Position numbers and translations under genes: made by a program. Shown here piece by piece: positions 42,668 to 51,611 of a stretch of DNA of 64,000 nt. Below the pieces are notes generated by a model that worked only from the letters and a program-made list of their open reading frames with translations, made no database searches and was not told the origin of the DNA. Every line of letters starts with the position of its first letter. Position 1 is the stretch's first letter. Origin of the DNA: Oscillospiraceae bacterium. GTDB taxonomy: Bacteria; Bacillota; Clostridia; Oscillospirales; Oscillospiraceae. The stretch is from positions 1-64,000 of the forward strand of contig WRLE01000008.1 in NCBI GenBank assembly GCA_009777775.1. The letters are read 5' to 3'.

Positions 42668-43168
42668 TCAACCATTGGGTAGCAGAGTTTGTTTCAGCTT
42701 TACTTTATCCAGTGCTGCTGAGACTAGCAGAAATGCGACAGCACTTACGATGGCTTGTATTGTATCTCCCAGCAAGCCGATTATCGCTCCTGTCCAATCA
42801 TATATAAACAGGCAGGCTGCGAAATACCCAGCCACTGTGATGACTCCAGCTGGGATGACCATTATGGCATTTCTTTTAGTCAATATCTTCTCATTTTTTG
42901 ATGAAAAGGGGATGGTAATCAAAGCTTTTATCAGCACAGTTGGCAAAATGAACACAGCAAAGCCTCCTAATGCATCAGACATGGCTCCACTAATTGCTGC
43001 GACAATGGCTGCATAGGGTAAGGGTAGCAGACAAGAGGCAAGATAGATTATGCTATCGCCCATGTGTATATAACCATTTCCTATTGGAATTTTTATAAAG
43101 GTGGTCAGCACAATAATCATTGCAGCTAATAGAGCTGACATTGATATGAGCTTTATACTCTTGTTCAT
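42668..43168 (-). CDS. ECF transporter S component (TIGR04002-like)
   Basis: 166 residues with about five or six membrane helices. The start KLISMSALLAAMIIVLTTFIKIPIG, then YIHMGDSIIYLASCLLPLPY and GAMSDALGGF is the S-component pattern (substrate loop plus A-helix motif). It is likely TIGR04002, an S component of unknown ligand. No dedicated T or A component lies beside it, so it probably uses the general ECF module such as that at 61.8-64 kb. It is 62 bases before the fur-like gene on the same strand, and co-transcription with fur and znuC would be consistent with a metal-related ligand. Confidence 0.78.
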   Translation of the reverse strand: MNKSIKLISMSALLAAMIIVLTTFIKIPIGNGYIHMGDSIIYLASCLLPLPYAAIVAAISGAMSDALGGFAVFILPTVLIKALITIPFSSKNEKILTKRNAIMVIPAGVITVAGYFAACLFIYDWTGAIIGLLGDTIQAIVSAVAFLLVSAALDKVKLKQTLLPNG

Positions 43169-43387
43169 GTTTACCTCGTTATTGTCTAATAAAGTCTACG
43201 AAAGTAGTAGGATGACATAGTATACCAAATATTTTACTTTTACGAAACTTTTACAGCAAAAAATACATGAAAGTCATAAATTTATGATAGAATATAATCA
43301 TAATAACATCATTTCCACAAGCTTATTTCAATAAATATGCTATATCTGATACTAAATGATGAAAATTTACACAGGAGGTTAAAGCAA

Positions 43388-44485
43388 ATGATTACAATAG
43401 GACAAAGTATGCATCCAAACTATGTGGGTGGTGATTTGGCGAAGTTAGATGAAGAGCTACGTTTATTTACTGAAGCTGGAGTGACTTCATGCGAGTTGGT
43501 GCTTCAAGGCTTGGACGTGATTGTCGCATCTAGGATAATTCAGTCCCGTCAAGCTGCAGTTATCGACATACTCAAAAGGCATGATTTGCAATATACTATG
43601 CATATGCCCCATGGAATGAATCTTATGGACAAGGATTTGCTTGAAGCATATTTGATTATTTTTCGAGCTTCCATCGAGTTTGCACAGGCTGCTGGTATCA
43701 AGTTAATCAACTACCATGCAGGTACACATAGAGTCAGAAAGCCAGAACCCGAAGGTTCACCATCAAGAAGACGAAGGGGTGGTTCGGACACGGATGCCGC
43801 TGTAGAAACTGCTGATGCAAAGACTGATGGAGCAGCTGATGGTGCTGCAGAAATCGAAAAGCAAAATAGCGAAACCACTCAAAACGAAGACACAACAGCA
43901 GCCAGTGCAGACACTGCAGAAGCAAGCAACAAGCAAGAAAACTCCGATACTCCTCCGCCACCAGACCCAAAAGAGCTAATGGCAAGGGAACTGGAAGAGA
44001 TACGCATATTGGCGAAAAGTACTCCTGAGATACTTTTTTGCATGGAAAATGCTCTATTCACAGATGATAAGGAATTTGATGAGTTTTCACCAGCCATCAG
44101 CGTTGACAGCATGATAGAGTTTTACGAAGGTGTGAATTTAGATAACTTTAAACTAACTTTCGACATAAGCCATTGGTTTTTAGCCATTGACGGAGATAAA
44201 GAAGTGTTACTAAACGATATGAAGCGTCTTTTGCCATATATCGGACATATCCATCTCCACGATAATTGCGGAAAGAGAACCGGTCCGAGGGATGCCATGG
44301 GTGCTTCGCGACTTATCATCGGTGCTGGCGACATTCATCTCCCATTGGGTTGGGGTGATTTACCGGTCAAAGAATGCGTTGAGCTATTAAGGGATTATAA
44401 CGGAATTATCAACCTAGAAATCGAGCAACGTTTCAATTACCACTACAGCGAAGCGGTCTCTATTGTCAAAGAATACTTGGGATAA
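43388..44485 (+). CDS. TIM-barrel (xylose isomerase-like) protein with a low-complexity insert
   Basis: 365 residues from ATG 43388, where AGGAGG stands 8 bases upstream; the longer frame from 43337 lacks one. The fold is that of AP-endonuclease-2/sugar-phosphate isomerases: LQYTMHMPHGMN, IKLINYHAGTH, FCMENAL, LTFDISHWFL, HIHLHDNCG, LEIEQRFNYHYSEA with the His/Glu/Asp metal ligands in the expected order. Between the second and third strands, residues about 128-198 are an insert rich in Ala, Asp, Glu, Thr, Gln and Pro, with RRRRGG at its start and PPPPDP at its end. The insert does not disturb the motifs. The substrate is unknown; neighbours give no clear pathway. Confidence 0.75.
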   Translation: MITIGQSMHPNYVGGDLAKLDEELRLFTEAGVTSCELVLQGLDVIVASRIIQSRQAAVIDILKRHDLQYTMHMPHGMNLMDKDLLEAYLIIFRASIEFAQAAGIKLINYHAGTHRVRKPEPEGSPSRRRRGGSDTDAAVETADAKTDGAADGAAEIEKQNSETTQNEDTTAASADTAEASNKQENSDTPPPPDPKELMARELEEIRILAKSTPEILFCMENALFTDDKEFDEFSPAISVDSMIEFYEGVNLDNFKLTFDISHWFLAIDGDKEVLLNDMKRLLPYIGHIHLHDNCGKRTGPRDAMGASRLIIGAGDIHLPLGWGDLPVKECVELLRDYNGIINLEIEQRFNYHYSEAVSIVKEYLG

Positions 44486-44579
44486 ACATATACTATATAA
44501 TAATAACTAGGTTATCATTGACATTGTTGTCGGTTTTCATTACAATGAGGACAAGGATTTAGTTTAGGAGGTCCACATT

Positions 44580-46133
44580 ATGAAACCGAAAATAAAAATA
44601 TACCGCTCTGGCGATCTTATCTCTACCACAGAAGGTGAAATTGGAGAATCTCTCTTCACCCGAATTGGTATTGTAGGTCTGTTTCTTGACTCTCCTTGTG
44701 CTGGCATGGGGAAATGCGGGAAGTGTAAAGTAAAACTTCGCCCTGATGGAGAAGAAGTGCTTGCTTGCAGAACCTTTATTGAGGGTGATATGAATGTGTA
44801 TCTCCCTGATGACATGGACATGAAAATAGCCGATGCTGGAACCGCAGCTGCCCAAGGCACAGGTGGCGATAAACCTGAAGTGGATCTTGACGGTAGATTC
44901 GGTGTTGCCATTGATATTGGAACCACTACAGTGGTCGCCCATTTAACCGATCTTGCCACAGGTACTAGGGTCGCTACTGCAAGCGGAGTCAATGCCCAAC
45001 GCACATATGGATCCGATGTCATCAGCCGTATCCAATATAGTGCTGCAAACGGACACGAGACTCTCACCCGCGTAATTCGCGAACAGCTCTCCACCTTGAT
45101 TATGGAGGCTTGCATCGCCTCAGGAGTCAACGGCGATAACATTGATTATATCGCCATTGCTGGAAACACAATTATGGAGCATTTTGCAGCAGGATATTCT
45201 CCCGTGGGAATGGGTGTCGTGCCATTCACACCCATCAGTTTATTCGGCGATGAGCTGGAAGCTGGCGAGGATCTTCCCGTTGCGAAAAACGCCAAAGTTT
45301 ACTTTGCTCCCGCCATATCTTCATATGTGGGCGGCGATATAACCGCTGGTATGCTTGCTGCAAAACTGGAAGATACCAATGGTCCTGTTGTCTATCTTGA
45401 TATTGGTACAAATGGTGAAATTTGCTTGAAATCTGGTGATAAATACTACACCTGCGCCACTGCTGCTGGTCCTGCTTTTGAAGGAGCGGAAATTTCCATG
45501 GGAATGGCTGCTGTCAGTGGTGCCATTAACCATTGCAGATGGGAAAATGGTCTCATCCTTTCTGTCATCGGCGATTCGACGCCTCGTGGTTTGTGCGGTT
45601 CCGGTCTATTGGATGCGCTTTCCATATTACTCAACGCTGGAGCTGTTGACGAATCAGGACGTATGCTTGACCCCGATGAAATTGACCATGATATAAAGGA
45701 ATATATCGGTGAAATTGATGGAAAACCCACCTTTTATCTACATAAAGGTGACAATCCAGTATATCTAACCGCAGCTGATGTTAGAAAACTACAACTCGCA
45801 AAATCAGCCATTGCTGCTGGAATACAAACATTATTGCACCATGTGGGTGTCAAAGAAGAGGATGTCACCCAATTTGTATTGGCTGGTGGCTTCGGCAGTT
45901 ATATGAACCAATATAGTGCCGCTAGAATCGGGCTCTTCCCTGCTTGCTTTTTACCAGTCTCCAGCACTTTAGGTAACACAGCGGGAGAGGGTGCTGCAAT
46001 TATTGTTTATTCGGAGGAAGGTCGGGCTACCATCGCCGATATACGCCAGCGTTGCGAATATATTGAGCTTTCCACCAGTGCAGTATTCAACGAACAGTTC
46101 GTGGAACAGATGCTGTTTCCCGATGAATTTTAG
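44580..46133 (+). CDS. RamA-like ASKHA corrinoid-activation protein
   Basis: 517 residues. An N-terminal [2Fe-2S] ferredoxin domain has Cys40, Cys46, Cys49 and Cys63 (CAGMGKCGKCK). From about residue 108 an ASKHA ATPase fold follows, with GVAIDIGTTTVVAHLTD as the phosphate loop, then IGTNGEICLK and the C-terminal DUF4445-type AGGFGSYMNQYSAARIG. The family (RamA, ORF7-type) uses ATP to reduce inactive Co(II) corrinoid proteins for methyl transfer. This one lacks the long C-terminal cluster extension of some homologues. AGGAGG lies before ATG 44580. It makes methylcobamide chemistry in this organism likely and supports the methyltransferase reading of the UroD genes. Confidence 0.85.
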   Translation: MKPKIKIYRSGDLISTTEGEIGESLFTRIGIVGLFLDSPCAGMGKCGKCKVKLRPDGEEVLACRTFIEGDMNVYLPDDMDMKIADAGTAAAQGTGGDKPEVDLDGRFGVAIDIGTTTVVAHLTDLATGTRVATASGVNAQRTYGSDVISRIQYSAANGHETLTRVIREQLSTLIMEACIASGVNGDNIDYIAIAGNTIMEHFAAGYSPVGMGVVPFTPISLFGDELEAGEDLPVAKNAKVYFAPAISSYVGGDITAGMLAAKLEDTNGPVVYLDIGTNGEICLKSGDKYYTCATAAGPAFEGAEISMGMAAVSGAINHCRWENGLILSVIGDSTPRGLCGSGLLDALSILLNAGAVDESGRMLDPDEIDHDIKEYIGEIDGKPTFYLHKGDNPVYLTAADVRKLQLAKSAIAAGIQTLLHHVGVKEEDVTQFVLAGGFGSYMNQYSAARIGLFPACFLPVSSTLGNTAGEGAAIIVYSEEGRATIADIRQRCEYIELSTSAVFNEQFVEQMLFPDEF

Positions 46134-46183
46134 CGTCATGTTACGATTAATCATCGTTTCATGGGCAATGTAGGAAGAAGCAT

Positions 46184-48241
46184 ATGGATCGATTCGCAGC
46201 TGCTGTGATTCGTAGAAAAAAACTTGTAATTTGCCTGTACATCATCATAACAGCAATATGCGTTGCTATGATATTTTCAGTACGGGTTAATTACAATATG
46301 ATTGATTACTTACCCCCTAATGCTCAATCTACACAAGCCATAGAAATCATGCGAAGCGAGTTTTCCCAGGCAATGCCCAATGCCAATGTTTTGATCCGGG
46401 ATGTCTCCCTTGTGGAAGCCCTTGAATACAAGCGAATATTGGGAGACATCCCAGGTGTGAAAGATGTCATGTGGCTAGACGATGTTGCCGATCTAAAAAC
46501 ACCCCTTGCCATGCAGGATGCCGGCATGGTCGAAGCTTATTACAAAGATGAGTGTGCGCTTTTCATGCTAGTCATCGAGGATGGCTGGGCTAGGCTGGCT
46601 TGTTCCGATATTAGAGATTTAATTGGACCTGATAACGAACTTAGTGGCGATGCCGTTGATGTTGACTTTATGCAGGAAACCTCCGTCACAGAGGTAGTCA
46701 ATGCAGCACTCATATTAATCCCCCTTGCTGTTTTCATATTTATGGTTGCAACTGATTCTTGGCTCGAACCCATTTTGATTTTATGCACCATTGGCGTTGC
46801 TGTTCTCATTAACATGGGAACAAATGTTTTTTTCGGGAGCATTTCCTTTTTGACAAATTCGGTTAGTCCTTTGCTGCAGCTTGCAGTATCCATGGATTAT
46901 GCCATATTTCTTATGCATAGCTTTGCAGACTATCGAGAAAAATACGATAAGGTTGAAGATGCGATGAAGGAAGCTGTGAAGTCATCCATCACCACCATAT
47001 CAGCTAGCGCTCTTACAACACTCTTTGGCTTCCTTGCTTTGGTATTCATGCAATTTCGCATTGGTGCAGACTTGGGTCTTATCTTAGCAAAGGGTATCGC
47101 CATTAGTTATACAACAGTCGTAATATTCCAGCCAGCTCTAATGCTTGTCATGCTCAAAGCCATAGACAAAGCCCACCATCGACCTTTGATACCTGACACC
47201 CGCAATATTTATAATGGCTTTCGAAAAATTGCCACCCCAGCAGTTATCATCGTCATGATAATCATCGTACCCAGTTTCCTCGGTCAGCAAAGGACAAAAT
47301 TTGAATATGGTGCCGGTTCCATTGGTCCTGAAGAAATACCAGACCAAGAAAAGAGTGCCACAGAGGAGCTGTTTGGCAGTTCCAATGTTGCTGTTGTATT
47401 AGTTCCTAAAGGAGATATTGTAAAAGAGCGAGATTTATCCTATGATTTAGAGCGTCTTGATTATGTCAGCTCTGTCATGTCATATGCAAAAACCGTTGGT
47501 ACAGCAATACCAACAGCCTTTTTGAGCAGCGATATAATCGATCAGTTTTACTCTGAAAACTATGCGAGGATAATAATGTATACAGATACCCCTGGGGAAG
47601 GTGATGTCGCATTTGCTCTAATCGAGGAAATTAACGAGGCTTCTATCCAATATTATAACGAGCATCATATCGCTGGACAAAACGCAAGTATGTATGATAT
47701 GAAAACAATTGTCGAAGTTGATAACTTTCGCGTGAATATGATTGCAATTGTTTCCATATTTCTAGTCATTATGGCTTCTTTTAAATCGTTAATGCTGCCT
47801 GTCATATTGGTCATTACCATTGAAGCAGGTATATGGGTAAATTTGTCGATTCCGTATTTCACTAACACTTCCATAAACTTCGTGGGATTTTTAGTCCTGA
47901 GTACAGTTCAGCTTGGAGCAACAGTGGATTACGCTATTTTATTGACAGACCATTATCGTAAAAATCGGACATTGCTATTGAAAAAAGAAGCACTCCATAA
48001 ATCCCTTGGAGATGCCTTTAAATCAATATTAGTATCAGGTTTTACCCTGTCCATCGCAGGATTCACATTATATTTCACATCGACAAACTCCAGCGTCAGC
48101 GACATTGGGCTGCTCCTGGGTCGCGGTACTCTGCTTTCAATGTTTATGGTTTTATGCTTCCTGCCGCCAATGCTCGACATTTTCGACAGGTGGATTGGAA
48201 AAACCACTAGTAAGTCTAATTTTATGTACAGCACTCACTAA
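46184..48241 (+). CDS. MMPL/RND-family membrane transporter
   Basis: 685 residues with about twelve membrane helices in two halves, each with one helix, an extracytoplasmic domain and five more helices. The repeated AAAVIRRKKLVICLY start, DYAIFLMHSFADYREK (first half) and VDYAILLTDHYRKNR (second half) contain the MMPL signature with the charged residues for proton relay. Members export lipids or drugs. The gene starts 50 bases after the RamA-like gene. The next gene (heptad-repeat envelope protein) follows after 24 bases and is probably co-transcribed, as this pair occurs together in many Firmicutes. Confidence 0.88.
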   Translation: MDRFAAAVIRRKKLVICLYIIITAICVAMIFSVRVNYNMIDYLPPNAQSTQAIEIMRSEFSQAMPNANVLIRDVSLVEALEYKRILGDIPGVKDVMWLDDVADLKTPLAMQDAGMVEAYYKDECALFMLVIEDGWARLACSDIRDLIGPDNELSGDAVDVDFMQETSVTEVVNAALILIPLAVFIFMVATDSWLEPILILCTIGVAVLINMGTNVFFGSISFLTNSVSPLLQLAVSMDYAIFLMHSFADYREKYDKVEDAMKEAVKSSITTISASALTTLFGFLALVFMQFRIGADLGLILAKGIAISYTTVVIFQPALMLVMLKAIDKAHHRPLIPDTRNIYNGFRKIATPAVIIVMIIIVPSFLGQQRTKFEYGAGSIGPEEIPDQEKSATEELFGSSNVAVVLVPKGDIVKERDLSYDLERLDYVSSVMSYAKTVGTAIPTAFLSSDIIDQFYSENYARIIMYTDTPGEGDVAFALIEEINEASIQYYNEHHIAGQNASMYDMKTIVEVDNFRVNMIAIVSIFLVIMASFKSLMLPVILVITIEAGIWVNLSIPYFTNTSINFVGFLVLSTVQLGATVDYAILLTDHYRKNRTLLLKKEALHKSLGDAFKSILVSGFTLSIAGFTLYFTSTNSSVSDIGLLLGRGTLLSMFMVLCFLPPMLDIFDRWIGKTTSKSNFMYSTH

Positions 48242-48265
48242 TACTAAACTCCGGAGGCTTTCTTA

Positions 48266-50752
48266 ATGAAAACTAAAAATAAAACTCTCATGCGTAATAT
48301 TGTTTCCATCACATTGGTGATTACTTTAATTCTGGGGATCCTGCTGACACCGCTTCTTGCTTCTCATAAAGTCACTGCTGCCCAACTAAAGGAGGAAGTG
48401 ATATATGTCCGCCTCAATAATGATGGCTCTATGAGAGATGTCTATGTGGTAAACAGCTTCACATTGGACGAAAACCGTCAAATCATCGATTACGGCAACT
48501 ATTCCTATGTGCAAAACCTTTCCAACATGGATGTTTTGCGACTTCGAGATGGGATTGTCACCATCGACACTTCCGATAGTATTTTATTTTACGAAGGTTT
48601 TTTGATGGATGCCCAGCTTCCCTGGGACTTCTCTATTATATATACACTTGATGGCTTATCCATTGATGCTGACGAACTTGGTGGAAAAAGCGGTTATTTG
48701 GAAATGGAAATCAACACCAAATTCAACGAAGCAGGTAATTTGGAGTTTTTCGACAGGTATTGTTTACAAATCTCTGTTTCACTAGATACTTCCATTTGTA
48801 GAAACATTCAAGCTCCGTCAGGCACAATTGCAGCAGCAGGCGGAAACAGGCAGATTAATTTCATAATTTTTCCAGGGAAGGAAGCACAATTGCTCATCAC
48901 CACTGATGTGGATAATTTTGAAATGCCTTCAATAACCATAGCCGGTGTTACCATGAACATGGGTTTTGATTTCGATGATGTGGATTTTTCTGATCTCCAA
49001 GAACTCATTGATGGATTGGTGGAATTAGATGATGGTGTTCAAGAACTCCTTGATGGAATCTTTGATTTAAATAAAGGTGTTTCTGAGCTTTATGACGGAA
49101 GCGTTGAATTTGCTGATGGAATGGAAGAGTTTTTAGACGGAACTGGAGAATTGGTCGATGGTGTTGGCGAATTGTTTGATGGCACAGAGGAGCTGAGAGA
49201 TGGTGTTATAGAGCTGTCAGACGGCACGCTGGAACTAAGAGATGGTGTACGAGACCTCAAAGACGGCGTTATTGAAATGGCAGAGGGTATGGAAGATATG
49301 CTCGATGGCGTTGAGGAGCTTGTTGATGGTGTCCGAGAATTTGACGATGGCGTTTCTGAGCTTTATGATGGTGTTGATGAACTCTATGATGGAGTAAAAG
49401 AAATACTGGACGGTTCCGAAAAGCTGTATAAAGGTTTCTTGGAAATCCTTGATGGTGCCAAGGAGCTTTCGTCTGGAATGTCCGATTTTGCAACTGGAGC
49501 TGGTATGGCTTCCGCTGGTGGGAGACCATTATATGACGGATTTTCAGCTTATTTCGATGTCTTATTACAGATGGCAAATGCCCAACTTGCTACTTACGCC
49601 ACAGCCACATCATTTCCACCACTCACCCCCGATAATTATGCCACTGTACTAACAGGTATGGTAACTGGACCTGCTATAACAGCTGCTCGCGCTCAATTTG
49701 AACTATCTGTGGAAGCCGGAACACGCAATGAAATATTAAATGCTATACTAGAAGCATATGGGCTGACAATGGCTGCGTATAATGCTTTGGCTGCGCCATT
49801 TAAGGCAATGATTGATGGAGCCGTTGATGCCCAGTTGGCTGACCCTCTGGTGCAATTATCGATGCAGCAAGCTGTGGACGATTTGATGGCTGCGTATATG
49901 GATACCATAATAGATCAAGCATTACAAAATCCTGCTGCCGCTCCTTTAATGGAACTATATACAATGCTGGCAAGTTATGAAGCATTGCTGGGTGGTCTCT
50001 CTAGTTATAATACAGGAATATATCAAATCAGCGTTGGAGCTGCTTCCCTTTCCAGAGGTGTGACCAAGTTTACCGATGGTTTAGCTGAGTATAGGGATGG
50101 GTTAAAAGAGTATACAGAAGGCATGGAAGAGTTTTATGAAGGCACAGGAGAGCTAGTGGATGGCGTAAAAAAACTCGCCGAAGGCTCCCGGGAGTTACTA
50201 GATGGGGTTATTGAGTTACGAGATGGGGTTATAGAATTTCGCGATGGTGTCATAGAATTGCGAGATGGTGTTGTGGATCTCTTCGATGGAATCGTTGAGC
50301 TGCATAATGGTGTAATCGAGCTGCGAGACGGAGTGATTGAGCTTCACGATGGAGTGATTAAACTCAACGATGGTGTTTCGGAGCTTCATGATGGAGCAAG
50401 AGAGATTCGCGATGGTGCTGTTGAGTTTCGCAATGGTATCAGGGAGTTGTATGACGGAACCAGAGAGCTATACGATGGTGTTGAAACCCTAAAAGATGGA
50501 ACTGGAGAAATCCGCGAAAACACCTCAACTTTGGATACAGACATTGTTGATGGAATTAAAGATACGGTGGACGAAATGCTAGGTAGCGAGGGTCCTGTTG
50601 TGTCCTTTGTTTCTGAAATGAACGGTGAAATCAGCGCAGTGCAGTTTCTAATGCAAACAGAAGGAATAAAACGCCCAGCGCCACCAAGCATAACTCCCCC
50701 CGAAACAGAAGAAACAACCTTCTTCCAACGCTTCCGAGAACTCTTTCGTTAA
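48266..50752 (+). CDS. Envelope protein with long X-X-X-Leu-X-D-G heptad repeats
   Basis: 828 residues. An N-terminal hydrophobic segment (about 10-35) anchors or exports it. Residues about 40-240 form a conserved domain of unknown function. Two heptad tracts follow, about residues 250-400 and 600-755, made of the unit X-X-E-L-x-D-G (for example ELRDGVI, ELYDGVD), giving an unusually regular leucine/glycine heptad that TIGR03057-type proteins (YhgE/Pip-related) use as coiled coil or elongated rod. Between the tracts lies an alanine-rich helical domain (about 415-590). The repeats are acidic. CCGGAGG precedes ATG 48266. It should span or bridge the envelope and work with the MMPL protein, by family association. 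Confidence 0.82.
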   Translation: MKTKNKTLMRNIVSITLVITLILGILLTPLLASHKVTAAQLKEEVIYVRLNNDGSMRDVYVVNSFTLDENRQIIDYGNYSYVQNLSNMDVLRLRDGIVTIDTSDSILFYEGFLMDAQLPWDFSIIYTLDGLSIDADELGGKSGYLEMEINTKFNEAGNLEFFDRYCLQISVSLDTSICRNIQAPSGTIAAAGGNRQINFIIFPGKEAQLLITTDVDNFEMPSITIAGVTMNMGFDFDDVDFSDLQELIDGLVELDDGVQELLDGIFDLNKGVSELYDGSVEFADGMEEFLDGTGELVDGVGELFDGTEELRDGVIELSDGTLELRDGVRDLKDGVIEMAEGMEDMLDGVEELVDGVREFDDGVSELYDGVDELYDGVKEILDGSEKLYKGFLEILDGAKELSSGMSDFATGAGMASAGGRPLYDGFSAYFDVLLQMANAQLATYATATSFPPLTPDNYATVLTGMVTGPAITAARAQFELSVEAGTRNEILNAILEAYGLTMAAYNALAAPFKAMIDGAVDAQLADPLVQLSMQQAVDDLMAAYMDTIIDQALQNPAAAPLMELYTMLASYEALLGGLSSYNTGIYQISVGAASLSRGVTKFTDGLAEYRDGLKEYTEGMEEFYEGTGELVDGVKKLAEGSRELLDGVIELRDGVIEFRDGVIELRDGVVDLFDGIVELHNGVIELRDGVIELHDGVIKLNDGVSELHDGAREIRDGAVEFRNGIRELYDGTRELYDGVETLKDGTGEIRENTSTLDTDIVDGIKDTVDEMLGSEGPVVSFVSEMNGEISAVQFLMQTEGIKRPAPPSITPPETEETTFFQRFRELFR
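49010..49480 (+). repeat. Heptad-repeat tract 1 in the envelope gene
   Basis: About 21 copies of a 21-base unit coding for X-X-E-L-x-D-G, recognisable by GATGG(T/C)GT and GAG-CT(T/G) words in fixed phase. The units vary in third positions, so this is an old or selected repeat rather than a recent slippage array. Confidence 0.75.
50060..50520 (+). repeat. Heptad-repeat tract 2 in the envelope gene
   Basis: A second block of about 22 units of the same 21-base pattern. Several neighbouring units are almost the same at the DNA level (GAGTTACGAGATGGGGTTAT near 50212), so local duplication within the tract is likely. Confidence 0.75.
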
Positions 50753-50756
50753 TTAA

Positions 50757-50850
50757 AAATGAATAATGAATGATGAATAATTGTTCATTGTTAATTGAAT
50801 TAATTATTCATTATTCATTATTAATCATTCATTACTCGTTATTAATTGTC
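50757..50850. repeat. AT-rich inverted repeat between convergent genes
   Basis: AATGAATAATGAAT on the left and ATTCATTATTCATT on the right form a long imperfect AT-only hairpin, with further ATTCATT units. It lies between the heptad-repeat gene and the convergent response-regulator gene and may end transcription on both strands, or be a small palindromic repeat element. Confidence 0.55.
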
Positions 50851-50857
50851 GTCTGAG

Positions 50858-51547
50858 TCAGACTCTAAACCTGTATCCTGCACCCCATACTGTTTCTATA
50901 TATTGAGGGTTTTGGGGGTCGGGTTCGATTTTTTCTCTGATGCGTCGAATGTGGACAACTACCGTGTCGCCATCTCCTAGAGCTTCTAAACCCCAGATGC
51001 GCTCGAATAGATGGTCTTTTGAAAATACTCTGTTTGGGTTTTGTAAAAGAAATAATAAAATATCGAATTCCTTTGGAGTGAGGCTACATTCATTGCCATG
51101 GACAAGGACTCGCCTATCATCTGGGTCAAGTTCTAAGCCTCTCACTGAGAGTTTTCTTTTTCCTTCACCATTGCCCGCTACTGAGGTCAATCGCTCATAG
51201 CGGGTTAAGTGCGCTTTCACCCTTGCCACCAACTCCCCAGGAGAAAAAGGCTTTTGAATATAATCATCAGCACCCAGCCCTAATGCACGTATTTTGTCAA
51301 TATCTTCGCTACGGGCTGAGAGCATGAGTACTGGAATGTCCATTGTTTCCCTTAAGGTTTTCAAAATCTCAAAACCGTCCATTCCAGGTAACATGATGTC
51401 AAGGATTACTAAATCGGCTTCCTTTGCCGCTTCCAATCCTTCGATGCCATTGTCAACGATTAGAGTTTCAAAGCCTGCCATCAATAAATAATCTCGCTGG
51501 AGCGCAGCAATTTCAGCATCATCTTCCACGATTAGAATATTCGGCAT
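50858..51547 (-). CDS. OmpR-family response regulator
   Basis: 229 residues. The receiver domain has the acidic pair at the N-terminus (VEDD), the phosphorylation site Asp50 in VILDIMLPGMDG and the conserved lysine in QKPFSPGEL. The C-terminal winged helix (SLTPKEFDILLFLLQNPNRV, then TVVVHIRRIREKIE) is of the OmpR/PhoB type. It binds DNA when phosphorylated by the kinase encoded just upstream (64-base gap). The likely targets include its own operon of ABC transporter genes. Confidence 0.92.
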   Translation of the reverse strand: MPNILIVEDDAEIAALQRDYLLMAGFETLIVDNGIEGLEAAKEADLVILDIMLPGMDGFEILKTLRETMDIPVLMLSARSEDIDKIRALGLGADDYIQKPFSPGELVARVKAHLTRYERLTSVAGNGEGKRKLSVRGLELDPDDRRVLVHGNECSLTPKEFDILLFLLQNPNRVFSKDHLFERIWGLEALGDGDTVVVHIRRIREKIEPDPQNPQYIETVWGAGYRFRV

Positions 51548-51611
51548 TAGATATTAGCTCCTTTTTTTCGTTTGTACTATCGAGTGGTAGCAACTTTGGG
51601 TGAAGTGAGAT

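Noticed and set aside
49010..50520. CRISPR-like or satellite repeat arrays
   Set aside because: The 21-base periodicity is coding heptad structure in a single long frame, with no constant repeats and unique spacers.
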